Shown piece by piece: positions 45,254 to 53,616 of a DNA stretch of 64,000 bases. Within the stretch, counting starts at the first letter, position 1, and each line of letters opens with the position of its first letter. Both the position numbers and the translations under genes were made by a program. A model generated the notes under the pieces. It saw only the letters and a program-made list of their open reading frames with translations, was not told where the DNA came from and did not search any database. The stretch lies in the NCBI GenBank assembly GCA_963835465.1, contig CAWIFR010000007.1, positions 1 through 64,000 of the forward strand. Reading direction: 5' to 3'. Origin of the DNA: Bog-756 sp963835465 (lineage in GTDB: Bacteria; Actinomycetota; Acidimicrobiia; Acidimicrobiales; RAAP-2).

Positions 45254-46022
45254 GGAACTCGAGGACGGCACGATTGACGGGGCCGGGATGCGTCAGGTTG
45301 GCTGAATGGGTCCCCCCCTCGATGACCACGACATCACCGCTGCCGGGCAACCCGGCGGCCAACCGCTCGGCCTTGTCCATGGTGATCGACACGTCGGCCG
45401 TGCCGTGCACCACCAGGGCCGGCACCTCGATCTCATCCAGGCGGTCGGTGATGTCATCCCGACTGATGAGCGCCTGGCCTGGCCGGGCCAGCGACTCATG
45501 GGGTCGGGCTCGCCACCGCGGCACCCACTCTTCGCTCAGAGTTGGCTCCCCGATAATCAGGCCCGCCACGACCTCGGCGATCTCGTCGGACGGTCCTTTG
45601 GAGACCCATTCGTCCAACATGGCTTGATAGAGCGGGACCGCCTCGGGATCCTCGGTCCCGGCCTGCGTGTCGAAGAGGAGCAGGGCACGCACCCGCTCCG
45701 GCGCCAGCAGGGCCGCCCGCAGTGAGACGAAACCACCCTGGGACATCCCCCCGAGGACGGCACGATCGATGGCCAGGTGATCCAGGAGGGCCAGGCAGTC
45801 GGCGGCCAGGTCCCAGTACGAGAAGGGCTGCCCGTCGTCAACGGTGTCGCCATGACCGCGGCTGTCCCAGGTTATGACCCGGAAACGCGGAGCGAGGGCC
45901 TCCACCTGGGGATCGAACATAGTGCGGTCCATCAAGAAGCCATGGGAGAGCACCACCGGGAGACCGTCGCCGCCCGTGTCGTCGTACGCAACCTCTTGGC
46001 CGTTCAGGGACGCACTGGTCAT
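45234..46022 (-). CDS. Alpha/beta-fold hydrolase
   Basis: 262 residues from the ATG at 46022 with ribosome site AAAAGGAG. The oxyanion strand is VVLSHGFLMDRTMFDPQ, then ITWDSRGHGDTVDDGQP, the nucleophile elbow VLGGMSQGGFVSLRAAL (Ser), the acid in VVHGTADVSITMD, and the catalytic histidine in IEGGTHSANLTHP. The order is that of haloperoxidase/esterase-type enzymes. Substrate unknown. Upstream extension of the frame is not family-like. Confidence 0.9.
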   Translation of the reverse strand: MTSASLNGQEVAYDDTGGDGLPVVLSHGFLMDRTMFDPQVEALAPRFRVITWDSRGHGDTVDDGQPFSYWDLAADCLALLDHLAIDRAVLGGMSQGGFVSLRAALLAPERVRALLLFDTQAGTEDPEAVPLYQAMLDEWVSKGPSDEIAEVVAGLIIGEPTLSEEWVPRWRARPHESLARPGQALISRDDITDRLDEIEVPALVVHGTADVSITMDKAERLAAGLPGSGDVVVIEGGTHSANLTHPGPVNRAVLEFLTGLPT

Positions 46023-46111
46023 CGGGGCTCCTTTTCGTAGACTCCGGGCTTGCAGGTTGGCATAGGACAGTTCGACGTGGGTCGACATTCCTGGCCCGGC
46101 CCGCCTCCTGG

Positions 46112-46355
46112 CTACTGGCGGTACCCCTCGACGGTGCCTTCGGTTCGGAGCGTGGCGTCGTCCGCACTCCGACCAGCACTTCGCAGGGCGCGACGCTGCC
46201 GGAGCAGATCCCACATCCGGTCGAGGGTGACCTCGAGGGACTTCAGTCTGGCCTGGTCTTCCTCGGAGAGTCCTTCACCAACGTGCTGCTCCTCGAAGAC
46301 GTTGCTCCTCTTCGGCCAGATCCCCGATCCGGGCGATGATCTCGTGGTCGTCCAC
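46112..46355 (-). CDS. DUF2630 family small protein, frameshifted
   Basis: From a GTG at 46355 with ribosome site AAGGAGG the frame reads DDHEIIARIGDLAEEEQRL. One base is then missing near 46296, and the match goes on in another frame (FEEQHVGEGLSEEDQARLKS, then LEVTLDRMWDLLRQRRALRS) to TEGTVEGYRQ and the TAG at 46112. About 81 residues, the usual size of this actinobacterial helical family of unknown function. Not reported as one open frame because of the shift. Confidence 0.85.
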
Positions 46356-46456
46356 AGGTGCCTCCTTGGTCACTGGCCCCTTCGGCCGTGCGCCCTCAGG
46401 TTAGAGGTCAGCGACGGGCCGGCATGCAGTGAATTCCAGGGCGCGACGGGGTGTCG

Positions 46457-47614
46457 CTACCGGGGTGCCCGGGGCATGCCCAGGCCGATCATGGCGATGA
46501 TGTCCCGTTGCACCTCATTCGTGCCGCCTCCAAAGGTGAAGATCGTCTCGCTTCTCGACCGATGCTCCAGCCGGCCTCGGAGGACCGCCCCGGGCGAGCC
46601 TTCGACGAGGTAGCCCGCCTGACCCACCACCTCGAGGAGCAGCCGGTAGGCCTCGAGGGCGAACTCGGTCCCGAACACCTTGGTGGCGGACGCATCGGCC
46701 GGGTTCAGCCCCTTGTCGGCCGCCCAGGCCACCTTCCAGTTGAGCAACTTCAACAGCTCGGCCCGGGCCATGACCCGGGCCAGGTGGACCTGGACCCACT
46801 CCTTGTCGATGACCCGACTCCCGTCAGCCAGCCGCTCGGCTCTGGCCCACTCGGCCACCTCGGTGATGTCCCGAAGGATCCCCGACACCGGACAGAGCGC
46901 CACCCGCTCGTGATTGAGCTGATTGGTGATCAGCTTCCACCCCTGGTTCTCGCCACCTACCAGGTTGTCCGCCGGTACCCGGACGCCGTCGTAGAAGGTG
47001 GCGCTGGTGAACTCGCCCGCCACCGTGCGCAGCGGGGTCCAGCTGAACCCCGGAGTGTCCGTGGGGACAATGAAGACCGAGAGCCCCTTGTGCTTAGGGG
47101 CGTCGGGATCGGTCCGAGCGGCCAGCCAGACGTAGTCGGCGTACTGGATGGCGCTGGTGTAGAGCTTTTCGCCGGTGATCACGTACTCGTCACCGTCGCG
47201 CTCGGCTCGAGTCCGCAGGGAGGCCAGGTCCGTGCCGGCCGTGGGCTCGGTGTACCCGATCGAGAAGTGGATCTCGCCCCTCAGGATTCCTGGGAGGATC
47301 CGAGCCTTCTGCTCGTCAGTGCCCAGGGTCATCAACGTGGGCCCGACGCTGTTGAGGGTGAGGAGCGGGAGGGGCACGCCGGCCCAGTGGGACTCCTCCA
47401 CGAAGATCATCTGGTCGATCGGTCCTCGGCCCTGCCCACCGAACTCGGCCGGCCAGCCCAGGCCGAGCCAGCCATCCCGACCCATGCGGCGGATGAGTCG
47501 GGTGTAGGAGGACTCGGGATCGTTGGTCTGCTGCTCCTCCTCAACCAGGCCGGCGAAATAGGATCGCAGTCGCTGTTGTAACTCCTGCTGCTCAGCCGTC
47601 AGTGCCAGGTGCAT
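46457..47614 (-). CDS. Acyl-CoA dehydrogenase family protein
   Basis: 385 residues; the ATG at 47614 has GGAGG six bases upstream (a GTG six bases earlier is less well placed). FAD/substrate motifs are FSIGYTEPTAGTDLASLRT and VITGEKLYTSAIQYADYVWL. The C-terminus reads TFGGGTNEVQRDIIAMIGLG. The position that carries the catalytic glutamate in classical members (YEG) is occupied by glycine, as in several steroid- and branched-substrate FadE proteins, where the base lies elsewhere or on a partner subunit. Likely oxidises an unusual acyl-CoA. Confidence 0.93.
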   Translation of the reverse strand: MHLALTAEQQELQQRLRSYFAGLVEEEQQTNDPESSYTRLIRRMGRDGWLGLGWPAEFGGQGRGPIDQMIFVEESHWAGVPLPLLTLNSVGPTLMTLGTDEQKARILPGILRGEIHFSIGYTEPTAGTDLASLRTRAERDGDEYVITGEKLYTSAIQYADYVWLAARTDPDAPKHKGLSVFIVPTDTPGFSWTPLRTVAGEFTSATFYDGVRVPADNLVGGENQGWKLITNQLNHERVALCPVSGILRDITEVAEWARAERLADGSRVIDKEWVQVHLARVMARAELLKLLNWKVAWAADKGLNPADASATKVFGTEFALEAYRLLLEVVGQAGYLVEGSPGAVLRGRLEHRSRSETIFTFGGGTNEVQRDIIAMIGLGMPRAPR

Positions 47615-47790
47615 CGTCACCCTCCAATGGTCGACCGCACCCTAACAATCGCCATGCCGGCGAGCGTCGAGGAATCCGACCAGTTGGTGGTCGGGGAGAC
47701 CGATGCCCCCTGCTCAGGATGCCTTTCGCATCCTCTACCCTGATCCCACGGTCGTATCCACCGTAGGAGTGGCGCGTCCAGGAGGAGACC

Positions 47791-48423
47791 ATGCACGTCG
47801 TGCTGTTCGGAGCCAACGGGAAGATCGGCGGCGCCATCGCCGCCGAACTAGTGGCTCGGGATCACTCGGTGACCGGAGTGAGCCGATCGGGGAGATCGGT
47901 TGCAACCGGCCTGGCCATCCGGTCCGGAGATGCTACCGACCCGTCCAGCGTGGCCGACCTGGTGCGGGGATCGGACGCGGTCGTCTCCGCGATCGGCCCT
48001 CCGTTTGGTTCTGGCCATCCTCAGCCGTTTCTCGCAGCCGCCCACGGCCTTGTGGAAGGGCTCCGCTCGGCCGGGGTCAGTCGGCTGCTAGTCGTGGGTG
48101 GCGCGGGCAGCCTCAAGATCGCTCCAGGGCTGCAGGCCGTCGACGCCCCGGGCTTCCCCGAGACCTACCGACCGAACGCTCTCGCCCAGCGGGAGGCGCT
48201 CGAGTTCTATCGGACTGTCGACGACCTTGACTGGACCTATGTGTCCCCTGCCGCCGAGATCGGTCCCGGCCCCCATATGAAGGACTACCAGCTTGGGCAC
48301 CACCGGATGCTCATCGCCGAGGACGGCAAGAGCCATATCAGCTACGCCGACTACGCCGACGGGGTGGTGGACTGCCTCGAGGAGGGCACGCACCTGCGCG
48401 AACGGATCACGCTGGCCGATTGA
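47791..48423 (+). CDS. NAD(P)-binding reductase of the atypical SDR (NmrA-like) type
   Basis: 210 residues. The dinucleotide loop is MHVVLFGANGKIGGAIAAEL (G-x-x-G-x-x-G form). Then come SGDATDPSSVADLVRGSDAVVSAIG, RLLVVGGAGSLKIAPG and WTYVSPAAEIGPGPH, and the C-terminal SHISYADYADGVVDCLEEG. This is the pattern of small NAD(P)H-binding oxidoreductases annotated as NmrA/HSCARG-like. An upstream AGGAGG at 47779-47784 fits the ATG. Role unknown. Confidence 0.9.
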   Translation: MHVVLFGANGKIGGAIAAELVARDHSVTGVSRSGRSVATGLAIRSGDATDPSSVADLVRGSDAVVSAIGPPFGSGHPQPFLAAAHGLVEGLRSAGVSRLLVVGGAGSLKIAPGLQAVDAPGFPETYRPNALAQREALEFYRTVDDLDWTYVSPAAEIGPGPHMKDYQLGHHRMLIAEDGKSHISYADYADGVVDCLEEGTHLRERITLAD

Positions 48424-48472
48424 CCCGAGAGAGGCCACCGGCGGCACCGGCGTTGCACTACCGTCACCATCC

Positions 48473-49276
48473 ATGAGCGAACCGTCGTCCTCTCCAGCTC
48501 CTACTCCCCCCGACCAGCTCTTCTCGGTGGCCGGCAAGACCGTGGTGGTCACCGGGGGCACCCGGGGCATCGGGCGGATGATCGCCGGAGGGTTCGTGGC
48601 CGCGGGGGCCACCGTCGTGGTCGCCTCCCGCAAGGCAGAGGCCGTGCAGGCGACCGCTGCCGAGCTCTCCACCTATGGCCTCTGCGTAGGAGTGGCCGCC
48701 GACCTCTCCTCCGAAGAGGGTGCACGACGCTTCGCCGAGGAGGTGGGCGCCGACCATCCCCGGGTCGACGTGCTGGTCAACAACGCCGGAGCCACCTGGG
48801 GAGCTCCACTGGTCGACCACGACACCGCCTCGTGGGACCGGGTCCTCAACCTCAACGTGCAGGGGATCTTCCACACCACCAAATTCTTCCTGCCGTTGCT
48901 GGAGCGGGCGGCCTCGGCCGATGCGCCGTCCCGAGTGATCAACATCGGGTCGATCGACGGCATCCACGTCCCCGTCCTCGAGTCCTACTCCTATTCGGCA
49001 TCCAAGGCGGCCGTACATCAGCTGACGCGTCACTTGGCCAAGCGGTTGGCCCCCACCATCACGGTCAATGCCGTGGCCCCCGGGCCGTTCGAGTCAAAGA
49101 TGATGGCCGCCACCCTTAAGGCGTTCGGTGAGCAGATCGCGGCCTCGGCCCCCTTGAAGCGCATCGGACGTCCCGACGACATGGCCGGCGTGTCCATCTT
49201 CTTGGCCTCACCTGCCGGCGCCTACCTGACCGGAGCCGTCATCCCCGTCGACGGGGGCATCGCCACCACAGCCTGA
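48473..49276 (+). CDS. Short-chain dehydrogenase/reductase
   Basis: 267 residues from the ATG at 48473. Classical SDR signatures: TGGTRGIG cofactor loop (about residue 26), NNAGAT, the serine in VINIGSIDGIH, Y-S-A-S-K catalytic pair (ESYSYSASKAAVHQL), and the C-terminal YLTGAVIPVDGGIAT. Serial order (SDR, acyl-CoA dehydrogenase, hydrolases) suggests fatty-acid or xenobiotic metabolism. 49 nt after the NmrA-like gene on the same strand. Confidence 0.93.
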   Translation: MSEPSSSPAPTPPDQLFSVAGKTVVVTGGTRGIGRMIAGGFVAAGATVVVASRKAEAVQATAAELSTYGLCVGVAADLSSEEGARRFAEEVGADHPRVDVLVNNAGATWGAPLVDHDTASWDRVLNLNVQGIFHTTKFFLPLLERAASADAPSRVINIGSIDGIHVPVLESYSYSASKAAVHQLTRHLAKRLAPTITVNAVAPGPFESKMMAATLKAFGEQIAASAPLKRIGRPDDMAGVSIFLASPAGAYLTGAVIPVDGGIATTA

Positions 49277-49296
49277 ACTGCTGCCCGGGCGCTCCC

Positions 49297-50139
49297 TCAG
49301 TCAAAGTCAGGTAGGTCGGGAAGGCGCCGGGCCACCAGAGCATCGGCCCGCTCCAGCAACTTCTGCGGGTAGGCCTCATGAGTCAGGATGAGGAACTGTT
49401 CGGCCCGGATGCCGTCCACCACCTTCCTGGCTACCTCATCGGGGTCCATGCCCGCCTCCACCGCCTGGTGCAGAAATTCGGAAACGAACTTCTGGTCCTC
49501 GGTGAACTCGGTGGCCAGGTGCTGAGGCCGGTGTCGCTCCGAATCCAGGATGTTGGTGTGGATCATCCCCGGACACAGCGCCGAGGCTCTGAGCTTGGAG
49601 CCGGTGGCCCTCAGGTCGTTGGCCAGGCACTCGGTGGCCGCGAAGGCGGCGAACTTGGAGATGGCGTACGGCGCCTCAAACGGCGCTCCGAGCAGCCCCG
49701 CCACCGATGCCGTGTTGACCACGTGGCCCTCGGTGTCCTGGGCCACCATGCGGGGTACGAAGGACCGGATGCCGTGGAGGATGCCCCATAGGTTGGGCCC
49801 GAGCACGAACTCGAAGTCCGCCATGGGCCGGTCCCAGATGACGCCGCCCACGAACACCCCGGCATTGTTGCAGAGCAGGTCCACCTGGCCCCAGCGACCG
49901 AAGACGGCGTCGGCCAATGCATCGACCTGGTCGGCCTCACTCACGTCACACCGCCGGTCCATGGTCTCCGCCGAGGGGGACCGCTCAGCAATCAGGTCGG
50001 CCGTGGTTCGCATGGCATCACGGTTCAGATCGGCCAGTCCCACGTGCATCCCCTCCGCGGCGAAGGCCAGGGCGAGGGCCCTCCCGATCCCGCTCCCGGC
50101 CCCGGTGACCACGGCGACCTTCCCTCGGAACTCCTGCAT
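49297..50139 (-). CDS. Short-chain dehydrogenase/reductase
   Basis: 280 residues. Cofactor loop TGAGSGIGRALALAFA, acidic ADLNRDAM (NAD preference), NNAGVF, VNTASVAGLLG, catalytic YAISKFA (Y and K four apart), and the extended C-terminal tail AEQFLILTHEAYPQKLLERA seen in actinobacterial SDRs acting on lipids or steroids. Convergent with the preceding SDR (20 nt). Confidence 0.93.
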   Translation of the reverse strand: MQEFRGKVAVVTGAGSGIGRALALAFAAEGMHVGLADLNRDAMRTTADLIAERSPSAETMDRRCDVSEADQVDALADAVFGRWGQVDLLCNNAGVFVGGVIWDRPMADFEFVLGPNLWGILHGIRSFVPRMVAQDTEGHVVNTASVAGLLGAPFEAPYAISKFAAFAATECLANDLRATGSKLRASALCPGMIHTNILDSERHRPQHLATEFTEDQKFVSEFLHQAVEAGMDPDEVARKVVDGIRAEQFLILTHEAYPQKLLERADALVARRLPDLPDFD

Positions 50140-50181
50140 GCGCTGACCTCCTGGATGTGCGGTTGGTGGTGAGCCGACGGG

Positions 50182-51123
50182 CTAGCGGCCGACGTCGTCG
50201 TGGGAGGAAGCCCCCTGGGCCCGGGCCGGCCCCCCGAAGCTTCGAGCCAGGAACGACCCGACGGCGGCGATGCTCAGGTCTGACTCGGGGACGATATCCC
50301 CGGGAAAGGCCTGGAACACGTGGATGAGTTCCGGCCAGACGGTGAGCGTGACGGTCCCACCGGCGGCCTGTAGCCGATCCGCAAGGCCAGTGGCGTCGTC
50401 GAGCAGCACCTCGTGGGCCCCTACCTCGATCCGGACCGGGGGCAGGCCGGAGAGGTCATCGGCGAACAGGGGTGAGGCCAGTTCGGCATGCGGGTCACTG
50501 TTCCCGAGGTAGCACTGGGCCATCTCGTCCAACCCAGACCGAGTCACCATGGGATCGAGAGGGCCGAGCGCATCGTAGGCGGGGGACGACTGGGTCAGAT
50601 CGACCCACGGGGAGAGACAGACAGCGGCAGCTGGGAGTGGATCGCCGGCCGCCCGCAGAGCCAGGAGCGCGGCCATCGTGAGTCCCCCTCCCGCCGAGTC
50701 GCCGGCGATGGCCATCAGACTCGGGGGGACTCCCGAGCCCACCAGCTCCCGGTACGCCGACGTCGCGTCATGGACGGCAGCCGGAAAGGGATGCTCGGGG
50801 GCAAGGCGGTAGTCGAGGAGAGCCACCGGGCTGCCCGAGGCGAGGGCGAGGCGTGAGGCCAATTGGCGGTGGCTGTTGAGCGACCCGCTGCAGTAGCCCC
50901 CGCCGTGCAGGTAGAGCACGACTGTGCCGGAGCTCCCCCCGTCCGGGGTGATCCGTTCGGCGTCTCGTCCGCCAAGGGTGATGGCGTCGATGCTGACACG
51001 CTCGGGAGGTGGCGATCCCTCAGCCATCTGGTCGAGAGCCGACCGCCGCTCGGCGACGGTGCCGGTAGTCATCCCCGACTCTGACATGAACGTGCTGATC
51101 ATCTCGACACCGGGATGGGTCAC
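50182..51123 (-). CDS. Alpha/beta hydrolase, hormone-sensitive lipase family (esterase)
   Basis: 313 residues. The oxyanion motif VVLYLHGGGYCSGSLNSH (about residue 70), the nucleophile SLMAIAGDSAGGGLTMAAL (Ser in GDSAGG), SPLFADDLSGLPPVRI and VGAHEVLLDDATGLADRL (Asp), and the catalytic His in ELIHVFQAFPG define an HSL-type carboxylesterase. It is upstream of, and transcribed in the same direction as, the SDR gene (42 nt gap), so the two are probably co-transcribed. Confidence 0.93.
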   Translation of the reverse strand: MTHPGVEMISTFMSESGMTTGTVAERRSALDQMAEGSPPPERVSIDAITLGGRDAERITPDGGSSGTVVLYLHGGGYCSGSLNSHRQLASRLALASGSPVALLDYRLAPEHPFPAAVHDATSAYRELVGSGVPPSLMAIAGDSAGGGLTMAALLALRAAGDPLPAAAVCLSPWVDLTQSSPAYDALGPLDPMVTRSGLDEMAQCYLGNSDPHAELASPLFADDLSGLPPVRIEVGAHEVLLDDATGLADRLQAAGGTVTLTVWPELIHVFQAFPGDIVPESDLSIAAVGSFLARSFGGPARAQGASSHDDVGR

Positions 51124-51329
51124 CGAGCAGGCCTCCTGAGGGACGCGACGTTACGGTCGGAGTTTCGCAGGCGTACGGATCCGGTGCCGACGCGGCTGCT
51201 TGGACCCCCCGGCCGGCGATTTCTGCCGGATCGACGCCCGGCCCGTTGCACAAACTTCACTCTACGTGGGAGACTTCTCACTTAGGGCGTTGATTCCTCA
51301 ATGCCCGGAGTCGCAGGAGGACGTGGGGC

Positions 51330-52577
51330 ATGAGGAGCCGATGGAGCGTACGCGTGGCGGCTGGTGCCGCGGGGCTCCTGGCCGTCGGGGCGGCAACCGC
51401 CCTGGTCGCGACGTCGGTTCCGGCCGGGGCGGGCACGAACCGGCCGGTGGGCTCGCACGCCAGCCTGGCCCAGGCGGTGTCGGACAACTTCTGGTTGGCC
51501 ACACCCGGTGGCTCGGTGTACGCCTTCGGGGTTCCCTCCTACGGAGCGCCCGGCACGCCCCTCAACCGGCCCATCGTGGGTGCCTCGGCGACCAGTGACC
51601 GACAGGGCTACTGGATGGTGGCCTCCGATGGCGGGGTGTTCAGCTACGGCGACGCCCGCTTCTACGGGTCGACCGGCAACATCCATCTCAACCAGCCCAT
51701 CGTGGGCCTGACCGCCACCACCAGCGGCCAGGGGTACTGGATGGTGGCTTCCGACGGTGGGGTGTTCACCTTCGGGGACGGCGTGTTCTACGGTTCGACC
51801 GGCAACATCCACCTCAACCAGCCCATTGTGGGTATGGCCCCTACGCCGGACGGCAGGGGCTACTGGTTGGTGGCCTCTGACGGCGGCGTGTTCACCTTCG
51901 GGGACGCCACCTTCTACGGGTCGACTGGCAGCCTCCGCCTCAATCGCCCCATCGTGGGCATGGCGTCGACGCCGGACGGCAGAGGCTACTGGTTGGTGGC
52001 CTCCGACGGCGGCGTGTTCACCTTCGGGGACGCCGCCTTCTATGGGTCGACGGCGAGTTCGACCGGTGATCCCGTCGAGCGCCTGGTGCCGACCCCGTCC
52101 GGGAACGGCTACTGGGTCGTGCAGCAGAGCGGGACCGCCACCCCCTTCGGGGACGCCGGCACGGCGGCCCCTCCGGCCCAGGCCCTCCTCTTCAACCCGG
52201 CCACACCGGGGGACAAGGCGGTCCTGTTCGCCTTCCAGCAGCTCGGCAAGCCCTACATCTGGGGCGGAAACGGTCCGGTGGGCTACGACTGCTCCGGATT
52301 GGCTCTGGCTTCATGGCAGCACGGATCCGGCGTAGGGTTCGCCCGGGTGGCCAACGACCAGTACCACACGGCGGGGAGCCCGGTGTCCATGGCCAACTTG
52401 ACCGCGGGCGACCTGGTGTTCTGGGGAACCAGCGCCACGGATTGGACGAGTGTGTACCACACCGCCCTCTACGTGGGCGGGAACCGCATCGTCGAGGCGA
52501 CCGGAGACCACGTCCAGCTCAACGACCTCGGCCAATGGGGCACCGGCGACCTCATGCCCAACGGCCGCCACCCCTGA
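51330..52577 (+). CDS. Secreted NlpC/P60 peptidoglycan hydrolase with tandem 42-residue repeats
   Basis: 415 residues. Signal peptide 1-35 (VRVAAGAAGLLAVGAATALV). Residues 54-285 consist of about six 42-residue units of the form YW-VASDGGVF--GDA-FYGSTG----N-PIVG, likely a beta-propeller or wall-binding repeat. The C-terminal NlpC/P60 domain has the nucleophile in VGYDCSGLALASW and the histidine in VYHTALYVGGNRIVEATG. It would cleave stem peptides in the wall. The ribosome site AGGAGG lies about 8 nt before the ATG. The repeat style is common in Acidimicrobiia. Confidence 0.95.
   Translation: MRSRWSVRVAAGAAGLLAVGAATALVATSVPAGAGTNRPVGSHASLAQAVSDNFWLATPGGSVYAFGVPSYGAPGTPLNRPIVGASATSDRQGYWMVASDGGVFSYGDARFYGSTGNIHLNQPIVGLTATTSGQGYWMVASDGGVFTFGDGVFYGSTGNIHLNQPIVGMAPTPDGRGYWLVASDGGVFTFGDATFYGSTGSLRLNRPIVGMASTPDGRGYWLVASDGGVFTFGDAAFYGSTASSTGDPVERLVPTPSGNGYWVVQQSGTATPFGDAGTAAPPAQALLFNPATPGDKAVLFAFQQLGKPYIWGGNGPVGYDCSGLALASWQHGSGVGFARVANDQYHTAGSPVSMANLTAGDLVFWGTSATDWTSVYHTALYVGGNRIVEATGDHVQLNDLGQWGTGDLMPNGRHP
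51489..52170 (+). repeat. Tandem 126-bp coding repeats
   Basis: Head-to-tail units of 126 bp (42 codons) with high mutual identity in the middle three copies (51609-51986), more diverged at both ends. Encodes the SDGGVF repeats of the NlpC/P60 protein. Copy number may vary by recombination. Confidence 0.85.
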
Positions 52578-52593
52578 GCAGCGCGCCGGTTCG

Positions 52594-53429
52594 TCATCCG
52601 GGATCCCACCCACTGACCGGAGGAACCGGGCTGTCAGACACGGGGAAGTGCTGAGGATGGTAGCTACGGTTCTCCCCCGCCTCGATCCGAGTGATCATCC
52701 GCCCCGCCCGCCCCACCGTTGGAGTGTGCTCTCCCGAAGTCCCTGCCTCACCGACGAAGCCGACCAGCTCCTCCTCGGTGAGTGGCTTGGCGAAGCAGTA
52801 CCCCTGGAGCAGGTCGATGCCCATCTCCTCCATGAGGACGGCGATCTCTGCGGTCTCCACTCCTTCGGCGACCACGTGTAACTCGAAGACGATGCCCGAG
52901 CTCTCCGACGGTGCGCACGATGACCTTGTCGGTCGGCGAGGTGGTCGATCGCATGACGAAGCACTGGTCCACCTTCAGCTCGTCCAGCGGCAGCGTGGGC
53001 AACGCGGCCAGGGAGGTGAAACCGGTGCCGAAGTCATCGACCGAGATGCGGACACCGTGGTCGTGCAGGGGCCGTGACCGCACCACACGAGCGCCCCGAC
53101 GGCCACCGTCCTCCATGCGTCCAACAGACGGCACGCCCGAAAGTCGACCTTCCTCACCGAGTGGAGCGCCACCCACAAGCCGCGGTGGTGGCGCTGATCA
53201 CCGTCAGACCCGTGGTGCGCACCTCGGGGCGCGTCAGACCGATGAAAGGCCATACCAGCGTGGCCACACCGAACAGGACCCGGAGCACCGAGAGAGGACT
53301 GAGCAGCTCAAGCGGGGCGTCGAGGGCGAACCACGATCGGGTCTTGGGAAAGTGGCGGTTCCCTGGTCGGGCCGCAGAGGAGAGGCGGGCGCTGGTCACC
53401 GGATGCGAGACGGTACCGCCGTGGACCAC
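52594..53429 (-). pseudogene. Remnant of a membrane GGDEF-EAL protein (internal deletion, frameshift)
   Basis: The upper part (53154-53429) encodes membrane helices of a sensor N-terminus (LSVLRVLFGVATLVWPFIG). It is followed at once by the last third of an EAL domain (VRISVDDFGTGFTSLAAL, then LKVDQCFV, about 53075-52960). After a frame change near 52880 comes VVAEGVETAEIAVLMEEMGI then LLQGYCFAKPL. The whole GGDEF domain and the EAL motif are missing. Likely one ancestral gene that lost its middle. It is related in type to the two intact genes at 58810-62718. Confidence 0.8.
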
Positions 53430-53616
53430 CAGCCCTGCCAGGTGGTCACACGCTCCGGTCCGGACCCCCTCCCCTTGTCATCGGCGCCTTCGTGGGGCCT
53501 CTGAACCCGAACCGAGGCCCAGGACCGAGGGCACGCCTGCGTCCGGCCGGCCGATTGCCGTCGAGCATCAGCCAGATCCCCTTCACGAAGGGACCACGGT
53601 GTGACACGGTGTCTCG

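Noticed and set aside
51489..52170. Possible CRISPR-like array (regular 126-bp periodicity)
   Set aside because: Units are contiguous coding repeats with no spacers; they encode the SDGGVF protein repeats. No CRISPR array was seen anywhere in the window.
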